A stretch of 64,000 nucleotides of DNA, from contig JAUIRK010000649.1 of assembly GCA_030549495.1 (NCBI GenBank), forward strand, positions 434,001 through 498,000. Direction: 5' to 3'. The position numbers and the translations under genes were made by a program. This DNA is from Nectonema munidae (lineage: Eukaryota; Nematomorpha; Nectonematoida; Nectonematidae). Positions 1 through 12,200 of the stretch are shown one piece after another. The notes beneath the pieces were generated by a model that was given only the letters and a program-made list of their open reading frames with translations, had not been told where the DNA came from and searched no databases. Position 1 is the first letter of the stretch. The number at the start of each line of letters is the position of its first letter.

Positions 1-70
1 GAAATGTTCACGGTTGAAATGCTGTACAAAGGAAACTTTTCAGATTGCAATGTATAAACCCATATTTTAG

Positions 71-293
71 GGTTTAAAAGGTATTAAAGGTTCCAGTATT
101 GATGGCAAACCAGGAATCCCTGGAACACCAGGAACAAAGGGGATACAAGGAAAAGAAGGAAAAGTTGGATTAGATGGAAAAGATGGTGTTCCGGGGAAAA
201 GGGGAGAAAACGGAAAAGTTGGGAGAAAAGGTGCTAAAGGTGAACCGGGATTAAATGGCGCATTGGGCAAAAAAGGTTTACCTGGAAAAGATG
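71..293 (+). CDS. Collagen gene, exon of Gly-X-Y repeats (first in window)
   Basis: It opens after the acceptor ATATTTTAG and closes before the donor GTATGT. The 74 codons are almost perfect Gly-X-Y triplets (GIPGTPGTKG, then GEPGLNGALG) and the exon ends in phase 1. A minus-strand open frame over the same bases is proline-rich only because it is the complement of glycine codons. The exon may not be the first of the gene, since the reading frame needs an upstream start. Confidence 0.85.
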
Positions 294-3200
294 GTATGTA
301 ATTGGCTTAAACATTGCATATTCATATACTGTTATAATCTCAAACATTTGTCAATCACATGATGAGTGACAGAAGTGCACCCAATTAAATTACGGCAAAA
401 ACAATTATGTCATTGGATCAGCAAGAGTTATCTTGAAAATTATGATTTATTTTCAAATATATGATAGCATATATATACGTTACCTAGTGGCTCTCTCGCT
501 GAGTTAGAGAATGAAATGTGTAGCAAATCATCATTACACGACAGTGGCTGATCCAGAAATTTCTTATAGAGGGGCCAAAATCTATTTAATTTTTTGCAAT
601 TTTGCTAAAAGTCTTCAGAGAATACGACAACTGTATTATGTCTTTTAGAATTGGACTTGTCATATCGTTGATATAAACGTAATCAACTACCAACAAGTAT
701 TGTTTTAGGAAAAAACAAAATTAGTAAGAGTAATTTTCGAAGCCATTTTTCATAGGGGGCCTAGGCCCATGAGGCCCCGCGCCCCTTGGATCCGCCACTG
801 TTACACGACTATTTAAAGACTTTGAATCGCTACGACAAAAAATAACTTCGTTATAGTTATGTTACTTTTAACAAAAAAACGCCTAGTTATCGTTTAGAAA
901 TTTTTTAGGTCTATTTTCGTTATCGTTACCTCAATAAAAAGTTTGGGTATATTTCGCTAATTTTTTCGAAAAAAAATGTCTAACTATTTTTAGAAAATAA
1001 TAAAAAAAAAGTATTAAAATTCAAATACATAATTGCCTTGAAAGTTTTGTCATTTTGAAAAAAAAAAATTTTTTGTTTTTTTTTTCGATTTTTTAATTAA
1101 TAATAATTATTTTAATCGTTTGATTGAAAAAATAATTAAAAAAAAATATATTTCAAATTCCTAAATAATATAATTTCAATTTACTTAATCACGGTAAAAA
1201 ATAAGAAGGAATAAAAATGGGTGTTGATTGCATTTAGCCAAATTTCTGAAGTCTATGTATACTAACTAATTATTATTATTATCAAAATTTTGGGTGCACA
1301 AATTTTCATATTTGTTGACAAATTCTAAAACACCCTATTTTCAAATAATACTCTCTCATGAGAATGTGGGCTATTTTATTCGTCTTAAACGATGAAAGGG
1401 CATTATTAATAATTCGACAGGCATATATTCAGCATGCCGCTTTGCGTTGCTGAAATGTGTTCAAATGAAGGATAAAAATAAGGAAAAAACTCAAAAATAT
1501 ATCATTTTATTTAATATCAGAATTTAACAAAGATTCAACAGAAAGTCAAGATGTGAATGAAGAGAAATTTGTCAAATTTTGAAACAAGTTTAAAATACTT
1601 TATAAATACACTAAAATAAAAGAAGTTTTTTGTTAATTAATTGTTCAATTAATTATTATTGCTTCAGTTAGGTCTAGGTGTTGAAAATTGTGTTATCAGT
1701 TTGTGTTTAAAAATAGTAACGTGCTTGAAAATATTGACGACAATGTGGACCATGGTAGTGTTTTTGGAAAATTCTATTTATGGGAACATTTTTTTTATCA
1801 CAAAACATTGATTTCAGGTAGCACCATATGGTAGTCGATTGCAGGAGTGCCTTTCTCTGGTTTCTGCCGATGAAGATCTTGGATTTTTATTACCTTGACT
1901 TTGAAATGATGAATGCCTTAGTCGAATGTTAGATTTGGAACTAAAAAAGTTGAGAATTATTCTGCAGAAGTATAGAAGTCATGAATAAATATATATCGCG
2001 CGTTGAATTCTTTTATAACACTGCATGTCTAACTGATAACTTAATAATGAAGATTTATGCTGACTTTCTGACTATTAAAGATTGCGTATATTCAACTACT
2101 TATATAAGCTGAAATATCTGTCAAAACTTGTTTCCAGTTTTGATTGGCTGCTGCGTTACTCTGATAATAGCTATTAGCATGGATTAAAATCTAAACACGC
2201 GTGCTCTTATTGTAACTATCACGACAAAATTAGTCGTATTAGAAAAATTATAAGATGCCTGACTTTGATAATACGAAACATTTAGTCCACCTAGTATTTT
2301 TTGTTAGAGTTAGGGTTTAGATCTAAACCTCTAGCACAAGTCCCTTATTTAGCCATTTTATTTACTTGTGTTGATATTGTGAAAACTTTTTAATTCAAAA
2401 TGAAGTAATTTTCAGATATTTCACAAATTAATTCAATTTTAAAAATTAAATACTGCTTCCAATCACAATCCTTTTTGTCTCTCGGTTTTCAAAATATCAA
2501 AATTATATTTAAGGCACGAGTATATACACTCCTGGAGCCAAAGGGAAAAAAGGTGAAAGGGGAAAATCTGGATTAAATGGAACTCCTGGATCAAATGGAA
2601 AGGATGGGATCCAAGGCACAACTGGGCGAAGTGGTTTTCCTGGAAACGAAGGTGCAAAAGGAGCAAAGGTTATATATATACACACTATATCTTATATAGC
2701 AGGTATACCAAAAACACGGTCTCAGAAAACTCCTTTTTGGACACTCATTTTCAAATTTGTCAATTGAATAATGAAGTCTGAAATGATACAAAAATGATCG
2801 TGTCTTCTAAAAGGTCTTCAGAAAAGCAAATAAAATGTATAGTTGCTTAGGGACATGAGTAAGATTGGATAGGTATACTGGGTTTCGATAACTCAAGGTC
2901 TTGGGTTCGATCCCGCATCAAGCCTACTTTTTAATAGTTCGATACAAGCGCCGCAATTGTGCCTTCTCGATGAATTAACTTTGCTTCATAATTAACTCCT
3001 TAACTTTGTCCAAGGAAGTTTAATGAAATAAGTCATCCAAACACCAACAAGAATGAGTCCTAATGGTAAAGAAAGTTTGCTAGATTTGCTACTCTCCAGT
3101 AATGAAAATCTTTTGCGCGATATCACCATGCTACCAAACTTGAGAAAAAGTTATCATTACTGCTTAGTTTTTGTGCAGTCGTGCAGAAAATTAAAAGTAT

Positions 3201-6200
3201 ACCAAGTGCCATTTTTATGCTGCTAATTGCAACAGTATCGAAAAGAGTTTGGAAAATATTGATTAACAATGTCGCACCGACAAAAATGTTGAAGGAATCA
3301 TTTATCTACTTTGAATATATAATAATAATCAATGAATATGTTCCTTTATTCTCTGGAAGAAAACAATTCAAATCGTTTATGTATATAAAATTTTTTTTTT
3401 TCTATAAAAAAAAAGAAATTTTTTTGAAGATTTTCAAGAAATTTGGTGGCACTGTCAAATTTAATGAATATAAAAAATTTAGTAATGAACTTCGTGCTAT
3501 GATGACAAGAAAAATTTTGATATTTTCTCTGATTAACCTTTGATACTCCATTGAAAATTTATGATTGTAAACAGTTTTGAAAGCATAACACTTTTTAATT
3601 TTTTCAATAATCACGTCCACTTTTTAGAAAATGTCAATCAAAATTTTGATTCATGCGAAATAGATTTAATAAAATATTTTTTCAAATTTTACATAAAATT
3701 TTTGATTTATGTTTTATTTCTGGACTACCATTTTGGATTTAAGGTTGGAAAATATCTGATAGTATAAATAAAATTTGGAGTTTACCTCTGAAAACTATCT
3801 TCACAAATATTCACTCTAATTTTGCTTTAAATATAGATTTTTATACTGAATCAATCATGCTATTTTCCTTTATGGAGTCAGTTTTTGCACTTAGCATTTG
3901 AAAATATCTGCAAGTGTCAATCAAATTTGCAGTTTATATCTCAAAAATATTTAAAGATCAATTTTTTTTATATCAAATCGACTATGCCTAACAAAAATAA
4001 TAATAAATAGCATCGCGAAAAATCGCCATTTTTTCAAGATACGGGATCGAATTTGATGGTAAAATTTGCAAATTCTTCGTGCTTTTTCATTTAAGTTTAA
4101 ACTAAAGGTCATTTTTAAGTTTTGTCTATTTTTGACTTATTTAATATTTATACTAAAATTTCTAAAAAAAAAGAGCTAAAATTGTTTAAAAGATAATTCT
4201 TTTAAACTGGAGGAGTTTCTGGAGACATTGGATTTTCAGGAAAAAGGGGATCCGTGGCATGCCTCCTTTATAACATATAATATTTCGGTAGTCGAATATT
4301 TGGGCGAACAGACATTTGATCGAAGAATAAGTTGTATACACTTAGCCAAAAAAGTAGTGGCTTACAAACATATGTGTCACAAGCTTTTTGTGTACCTCCT
4401 AAACTTCCACTGAGAACACATGTTAATTGTTCATTTTTTTAATATCTTAATTTTACTTGCTTCCACAAAAACGTCATTTTTCAAGGAAAAGAAATTTGTG
4501 AAATATATAACTAATACCAGTGAAAAATAGGTATATCAAGTTAAATGATTTTATTTATTATTATTAAAAAAGATCTTTTACGATTCTTCTTGATTCAAAA
4601 AAGTCTCTCATAGGCGTTTAAACTCGTTCTCGGAATACTCGGTTTCAAATTGAAATGGAATAATAACGTCTGAAATTATAGAAAAATGATCTCAAGTCCA
4701 CTAAAAGAGCTTCATAAAGGCAAAGAAAATTGTTTAATTTGGACATAATATTTAGTTTCAAAAATTGTAAATAATTTTCGTAGATAAAGAAATAGGTAAA
4801 ACTTGGTCTCAGAAAATTCGCTCTCAGAAAACGAAGGCCTCTCAGTTCACTATATTACTAGCGGAAATTATTTGAATAGATATATATTTCATTATAAATA
4901 TTTATATTTACTATGCTAATGAACTAATTAAAAATTGGCTTGAGACTCTTAAATCGAATTTTTGATTCCAAGTTTTTTGGGACCCAATTTTCTGAAAGTG
5001 AATTTTATGGGCACCCAATACAATATACCACATTTCCGATATATTTCAGGTATAATCAAATTCACCGCAATATATACTTCCAAAGTTGTCAATAAAAGAT
5101 ATTCGAAGAGACTGAATCAATACCCCACGATGCAACCACTAAGCCATCTATCGACACTATTTTACATGAATATTGACTATAAATCATTTTTAAACAAAAA
5201 TAAAATTTTTGAGGGATTTGATAAAAAAAAATGAATAACACCATTGAAGTCATTATTTATATATAAATCAATTTTTTTACAGGTTTGATTGATTTGGATA
5301 AAAATGTAAGATAACTAACTGCTTTTTACATTATTCAGATAAAAATGATATAAAAGTCCCTTGTCATGGTTCGTTAAAAATTAATTAATAATACACACTT
5401 ATAGTAAGGTTCATTAAACTTTTCTTAAGGGTTCTCAAGGTGATGTTGGGGACGAAGGATCAAACGGAAAAGTGGGAGAAAAGGGCCTAAAGGGACTCCT
5501 TGGATTTTTTGGGCACACTGGGCTTACTGGAGAAAAGGGGATCAAAGGATTTTCAGGAACTTCTGGAGAGATTGGATTCCTTGGATTCTCCGGAAAAAGG
5601 GGATCCGTGGTATGCCTCCTTTATAACATATAATATTTCGGTAGTCGGGCGAACAGACATTTGATCGAAGAATAAGTTGCATACGCTTAGCTAAAAAAAG
5701 TAGTGGCTTACAAACATATGTGTCACAAGCTTTTTGTGTACCTCATAAACTTCCACTGAGAACACATGTTAATTGTTCATTTTTTTAATATCTTGCTATC
5801 TTCTTTCACAGGCATAAACTTATTATTGACAAAAAATACCTAAGACATTCTAACTAATAAAAATAAACTAAATATAGTGAGAGATTTTTATTTTAAAAAT
5901 ATTGAAAAATAACAATATGATTCAAAAAAATTATTCAATATACTTTTTAAACTTTCTTCTGTGTAAAAGCCTTTGTCCACTGAATGAATGCGATGGCAAT
6001 ACTTATTTTACTGTAATCGATCGATATTTTTCTTTAGAATTTTTGATTAATCTAATTTTTGAGAAGTATACATAGTTTTTAAGACGTTCACATTTTTTAA
6101 GATTATAAAAGTTTATCGATGCTATATTCGTGAATCTTAGAAGTTAAAAAACGACTTGAATCATTTCAATTTTTACGTGGTTGATGTATCTTTGTACTAA

Positions 6201-9200
6201 AATCCCATTATGGAAACTTTTCATTTTGAATCTCTTCAGTTCAACACGTGGATCACGATGATGACTGGAACGGAAATAAATAAGCAAAAGATCCATTTTT
6301 CAGACAAAAAAGAGCATGGCCCCTCCTAGTGATGAGTTAGGACTTATTGAAACAGGCGCTTGTTGGCATCAAAGTGTTAAAAAGGAAATTTGTTGTCGAA
6401 CAAGTGTAGACACTTTACAGTACCGAACCGAGATGACAGAAAAGATTTCACAGAATCTTTAAGTCTGCGAAAAACATAATCGGTTTATTTGGTCATAAAG
6501 CATCCGCGCGATGAATGGTGTCTGTTCATATTATTGATTTCTTCTAAGCCTGAAGACTGTTTCCTGTGCTTCAAACAACGTTTCCTTCTTTTCCTGATGG
6601 TTAATCTGTTCAACTAAAAGAAGACTACATAATGTTAGCATTTTTGCTGGACAAGAACATATATAATAATGAATATGGATGGAACATATGTGCTAGAATT
6701 ACAAGGTTTACATATTCTAAGCACCACATGTTATGTGGTAGTCTATTGGTAGCAAAATCATGAATGCCCAAAATACTAATCTCTTCAGACTGGTGTCCCA
6801 AAAATGTGCTTCTTCTATGTGACTGAGCTGAGGATGAATCTCTACAGAAGCAGGTTCAGAAGTTTCCTCAGGCTGTTGAGCAAAAGTAGCTGTTGGTGTG
6901 TTTGCAAAAAAATTTTCTAAATTTAAATATAATAATATATAAATTGTTATGCATAAAAATTGATTTTTTGGAAAAAATGTTATTCCGCGGTTAATTTATA
7001 TTTTTGTAATTTTTTTTATAAATATTGAAGAAATATAAAAAATGATGTTAATTTTTAAATGAGCACATCATACCTAATTAAAAAACACAAAAAATTATAA
7101 TAAATTTATTTTTTGTTTAGAAAAATTTAAAAAAAAAAAAAATTATAAAAGAAAAAAAATTTTTTTTTTAAAATAAATTTATAAAGTTTAATTTAAAAAA
7201 AATATCTTTTTTTTTCTTAAAGGTAATCAATCAGATTTCAAAAAATAATTTTGCTCAATGGAAAACATATAATCAAAATTGAGAAATATTTTGAAAGCAT
7301 ACCAAAATTTTATTCGTTAGAATAGATTTTAAAAAAATTTTTAACGAAAAATTATAAGTGTATACGGTATTTGTAAGTTCGATTAGAATTTTTTTTATTA
7401 TTGATTGATTTTAACATGTAATAGTTTTTATTGATATACTTAAATACAAATTTTGGCAATAATACCTTGAAATATTTTTGAGGAAATGCTGTATACGTGT
7501 TTAGGTTTTCTTTATACCTACGTTTAAAAAAGTTTTTAATTTTGGAACATACATTATGGATAAAATAATTTATGAAAAATTTCTTTTATTTTGAATAAAA
7601 TTGATTCAAATATTTGGTTTATGATAGTTTTCATTAAAATGGGCCTTTTGAAATGTAAGATCTCATCTGTGCGCCGACTTTTTAAATAAACTTAAATTCT
7701 TCGATCATATTTTGGTTTAGTTAACAAAATAAAAATATCATAGAACATAAAATAGGAAGAAAAATTTATTGAAGAAGATAAAAATTCTGAAATTTCTCAT
7801 TGTGAGCTTGTAAATATTTTTTATACGGTAATCTAGCACTCTAATACACGAAATACGTTGGTCAAGGCAACTCCCCGTTTTTGCTTCATGCAACTCACAC
7901 ACTCAAGACAAACATGTCACCTCTCTTATGAATATTAAGCTTCTGCGTTCTTACTTAAAATCAATCATTTATTCACACGAAACCCCACTGTACACATCTG
8001 GCAATCTTCATTGAATCTTTTAAAGATCACCTCGCTATTAATTGTCCTATCTATACATGGCAAACCAAACTCCAACCGGAAAGGAAATCTTATGCCTCCT
8101 ATACCATCGATCAAAAGCAGGAAGCAATGACAAAAGTAAAAACAGAAGATTCACAAGCTAAAGTCTTAAGAAAATTTGTAGTTTCAGAAGGTACACTACG
8201 TGGTTGGATTCGAAATAAACAGAAACTGAGAGACTTCGTTACAGATTTTGATGGATGAGATGGGCTGAAGAGAAAGATAGCACAAGGTTGGCTGCAGATC
8301 CCGCCTTGGATAAAGCCACTTTTGATTGGCTGTCTCAGAAGAACAACACCAATGAACCCATTTCTGGCAGCATCCTTCAGGCTAAAGCTCAGAAGTTTCA
8401 CAAAGAGATTCATGGAGAAAAAGATAGTATGTGTTTGTGTTTATCGATTATTATTATTAGAAAGTATAAAGTAAAAAACACTCGAAACTGTACCATGATT
8501 TATTAAGTCAAGTGCGTCTCTATCAAAATAGTCTAATATTTGTCTGATTACACTGGTCAACAAATTTTTATTTTTTTTCTTTGGCAGACCATCTAGGAGT
8601 GTTTTCTGGGGTTTTGAAGGTCGCTGATTACGAATATAACATTGGTTTTGTCTGATTGGCTCTAGTTTAGAAGATACTGATAGCCTCAAATAAGCCTAAA
8701 CTGCTAAAATTCTCCCTGAAATACTTCAATATAGAAGCAGTAAATAATAATATCAGAAAATACATAATAATTATTATGTATGTAGTGTTTTTAAAACAGT
8801 ATTTAAGAATTTTCTTTTTAATTCTTTTCCTTTTTTATTCCAGAGTTGAAAATGAGTTCCAGAGAGAAAATGAGTTCTTCTAAAAGACGTTGTAGATATG
8901 AACCGGATGTCTTTTGTTACATCTGTGGACAGTATATGATGGCACAACAAAAGAGGAATATTACAGACTTTGTCAAGAGGGCGTACAAAGCATACTTCGA
9001 TATGAAACTAGGTGACCAAGATAAGTCTTGGGCCCCACATATGGTGTGCAAAACCTGTGTAGAAAGTCTCCGCGGTTGGAACAATGGTAAGCTGAAGTTG
9101 AAGTTTGCTGTACCAATGGTGTGGAGAGAGCCCAAGAATCATTTTGATGACTGCTACTTCTGTATCAATGATATGACGGGGTTTAACAAGCACAAGAAAG

Positions 9201-12200
9201 CAAATTGGCAGTATCCGAGCCTGGATTCTGCTATCCGTCCTGTTGGCACTCTGAGGATCTACCTGTGCCTGTTTTCACCAGTCTGCCTGAAATCGATGAA
9301 ACCGAAGAGATTCCAGCTGATCTTTCAATATCAAGTGGTGATAGCTGTAGTGACTATGAAGAACCCTCAAATGGCCCTCAGCTTTTCAATCAATCTGAAC
9401 TTAATGACCTAGTGCGAGACCTTTGTTTGTCGAAGGAGCAGTCTGAAGTTCTTGCATCACGACTCCAAGAGAAAAACATTCTTGATTCTGGCACAAAAGT
9501 AACATACTATAGGACAAGGGAAGGCAGCTTGCTTCGTTTCTTTTCTAAAGAAGATGACCTGGTCTTTTGTAATGACGTTTCTGCACTTCTTAACTGCATG
9601 GGGATCTCGTCATATGACCCAGCAGATTGGCGTCTCTTTATAGATAGCTCGAAATCAAGTCTAAAAGTTGTACTTTTGCATAATGGCAATAAGTTTGCTC
9701 CTGTACCAATTGGCCATTCTACCAAGATGAAAGAAGAGTATGATGGTATCCAATTTGTTCTTGAAAAACTAAATTACAACACTCATAAATGGCTGATTTG
9801 TGTGGACTTGAAAATGGTGAATTTTCTGCTTGGTCAGCAAAGTGGGTACACAAAGTATCCCTGCTTTCTTTGTTTGTGGGATAGCAGAGCAAGAAACCAG
9901 CACTGGAGAAGGGAGAACTGGCCAGAACGAGAAAGTCTCGAAGTCGGCACAGCCAACGTCATCAATGAGCCTTTGGTACCCAGGGATAGAATCATCTTCC
10001 CTCCATTGCACATAAAACTAGGGCTCATGAAGCAGTTTGTTAAGGCGTTGAACAAAGATGGGGATTGCTTCAAGTACATATGCAGGCAATTTCCAGGTCT
10101 TTCCATCGAAAAAGCTAAAGGTGGCATCTTCGATGGACCTCAGATTCGAACGCTCATGAGGGATTCTGACTTCACTAATCATATGAACAGGGTTGAGTTA
10201 AATGCTTGGGTGTCCTTCACAGATGTAGTGACAAACTTTTTGGGAAATCACAAAGCTGATAATTACAAGCAATTGGTCCGTAAGATGCTTACTGCATACG
10301 AAAAACTAGGGGCAAATGTGAGCATTAAAGTTCATTTCTTGTTTAGCCACCTCGACAGATTTCCTGGTAATCTTGGTGATTACAGTGAGGAGCAAGGAGA
10401 GAGATTCCATCAAGACATCAAAACAATGGAAGAGAGGTATCAAGGCAAATGGGATGAGCACATGATGGCAGACTACTGCTGGAACCTTTTGAGAGACTGT
10501 CCGAAAGTTGCTCACAAGCGAAAATCGTATAAACGTCAATTTCACTTTTGTGAATAAAATATTGTTTTGTGTGTTCATTGTAACTAAGAATCTAGTGTAT
10601 AATAAATGCTTTGCATTAAAATTCAGTAAATTTTTAGCAAATTTTTTGTATATTCTCGAAATCTATGAAAAGTGTTCAGTTATTATAGGATAAATGAAAT
10701 GATGTTATATCTAACTTAACTTGTTAGATTGAGATTTTACACTGTCTTTGTGGTTTTAGATTATCATAAAAATCAATATCTGACATTTTTGCACTATTTA
10801 GCCGTTTTTTGTACGTTTAGTTATGGTCGCGAATGGGTGATTTCAGACGAACGACCCCCCTGTGATATCTCCAAAACTAGAGCCAACTTGAAAAAACAAA
10901 TGTCAGATTCGGATTCAGCGCCCTTGAAAACCCCAGAAACCAGTCTCACTTTGCCTGCCAAAAATATTGTGTTGACCAGTGTTATTATTATTAATGGAAT
11001 TACCCCCTCTTAAACTTCGTTAAATGTGTTTATAGATACTTATATACTTATATCTTGATTATATTGAATGTTAAAAGTAGGATTAAAGAAAGCTACATCA
11101 GGAACAGGATACAACACTTATATGTAAATCATAAATATAACTAAAAAAGAATTGAATTGAATCGATTTCTCCAATGTTGAAATAGATTCTAAAGCAGCTG
11201 ACTGCAAGTGAGGAATGATATAAAAAAAAATAGACGCTTGAATATACTCACAGACAAATTCAATTCTTCGAATAGAAAGCCATGCCTTTTTTAAAATAAA
11301 TTTGCTCGATATAGTGAACAGAAATGTTAGATGTTAGCAATAACTGTTTCTCAGGCGTGTATATGCTTTGAATGACGCTCAATACATTGATTTAATTGGT
11401 TATCTATATTGAGCAAAGAAACTCTTCCGCTCTTCTTATCACTTATCACCTTCTTATCACTCTTCTGGATCATCTTATCCTCTTATCACTCTTCTGGATC
11501 AAACCATGTTCATCATGGATCAAAATATCATCTAACTACAAAAAAATTTTGAAGTAGCTTTTTGTGATAAAATCTTTTAAAACATGTTCCAAAAGTGTCG
11601 AAAGCCCAGATGAGATCATTAACGCTATATAGATCACAATTGAGGCGAGAGATTACACTTCCATTTGAAAAGAGAAATTTAAATGGAGACAAAAAGAATT
11701 TAATTTTTGTATTCTTCTATATGCATGTGTAAGCCAGAAGAATTAAATCTTTCAAATTGTTAATTTTAATTGCTTGACTTCAAATTTTATATTCATTCAG
11801 ATCTTAATTAACTTAATTAAGATTAAGATTAAACTTAACTTTTATGAATAAATAAAATATCTATAGCTAATCCACGGAGATATGCTTTGAAAAATACATT
11901 TCGTTTTCAGGGGTAAGACAAAGCAAAATCTAGCACACACAAAAGGTTAATCACATTTTTATATTTTAAACATCTTAATATGATAAAAATTCGAAAATAT
12001 ATTGATTTATCACAGGACAACATTTAAAAAACAATTTTTTTTGCTGATTTTGTTTTAAGACTTGATTTTATACAATTTTTACATGCTGATTATAAAAATC
12101 GAATTCATTTTTTCATATCACGTCAAGTTTTTTCTCTAAAAACAAAATTCAGTTTGGTATATTTTGTCAACTAAAATAACAATAATTATAAATATATACA

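Larger units (their letters stand above)
2669..5429 (+). other. Collagen intron with repeats and a duplicated exon end
   Basis: The intron holds two copies of a GGTCTCAG-ended dispersed repeat (about 2717-2850 and 4628-4840), a tRNA-like SINE (about 2851-2980), and a copy of the next exon's 3' end plus intron sequence (4211-4449). The open frame at 3181-3543 is low-complexity and is not considered coding. Confidence 0.65.

Noticed and set aside
67-270. Proline-rich minus-strand open frame
   Set aside because: It is the complement of the Gly-X-Y codons of the plus-strand collagen exon.
2895-2920. tRNA gene suggested by GGTTCGATCCC
   Set aside because: No cloverleaf or acceptor stem can be drawn, and the same block recurs as a dispersed SINE.
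3181-3543. 120-codon plus-strand open frame in a collagen intron
   Set aside because: Low-complexity Lys/Phe/Ile text from A/T-rich DNA, with no motif and no splice logic.
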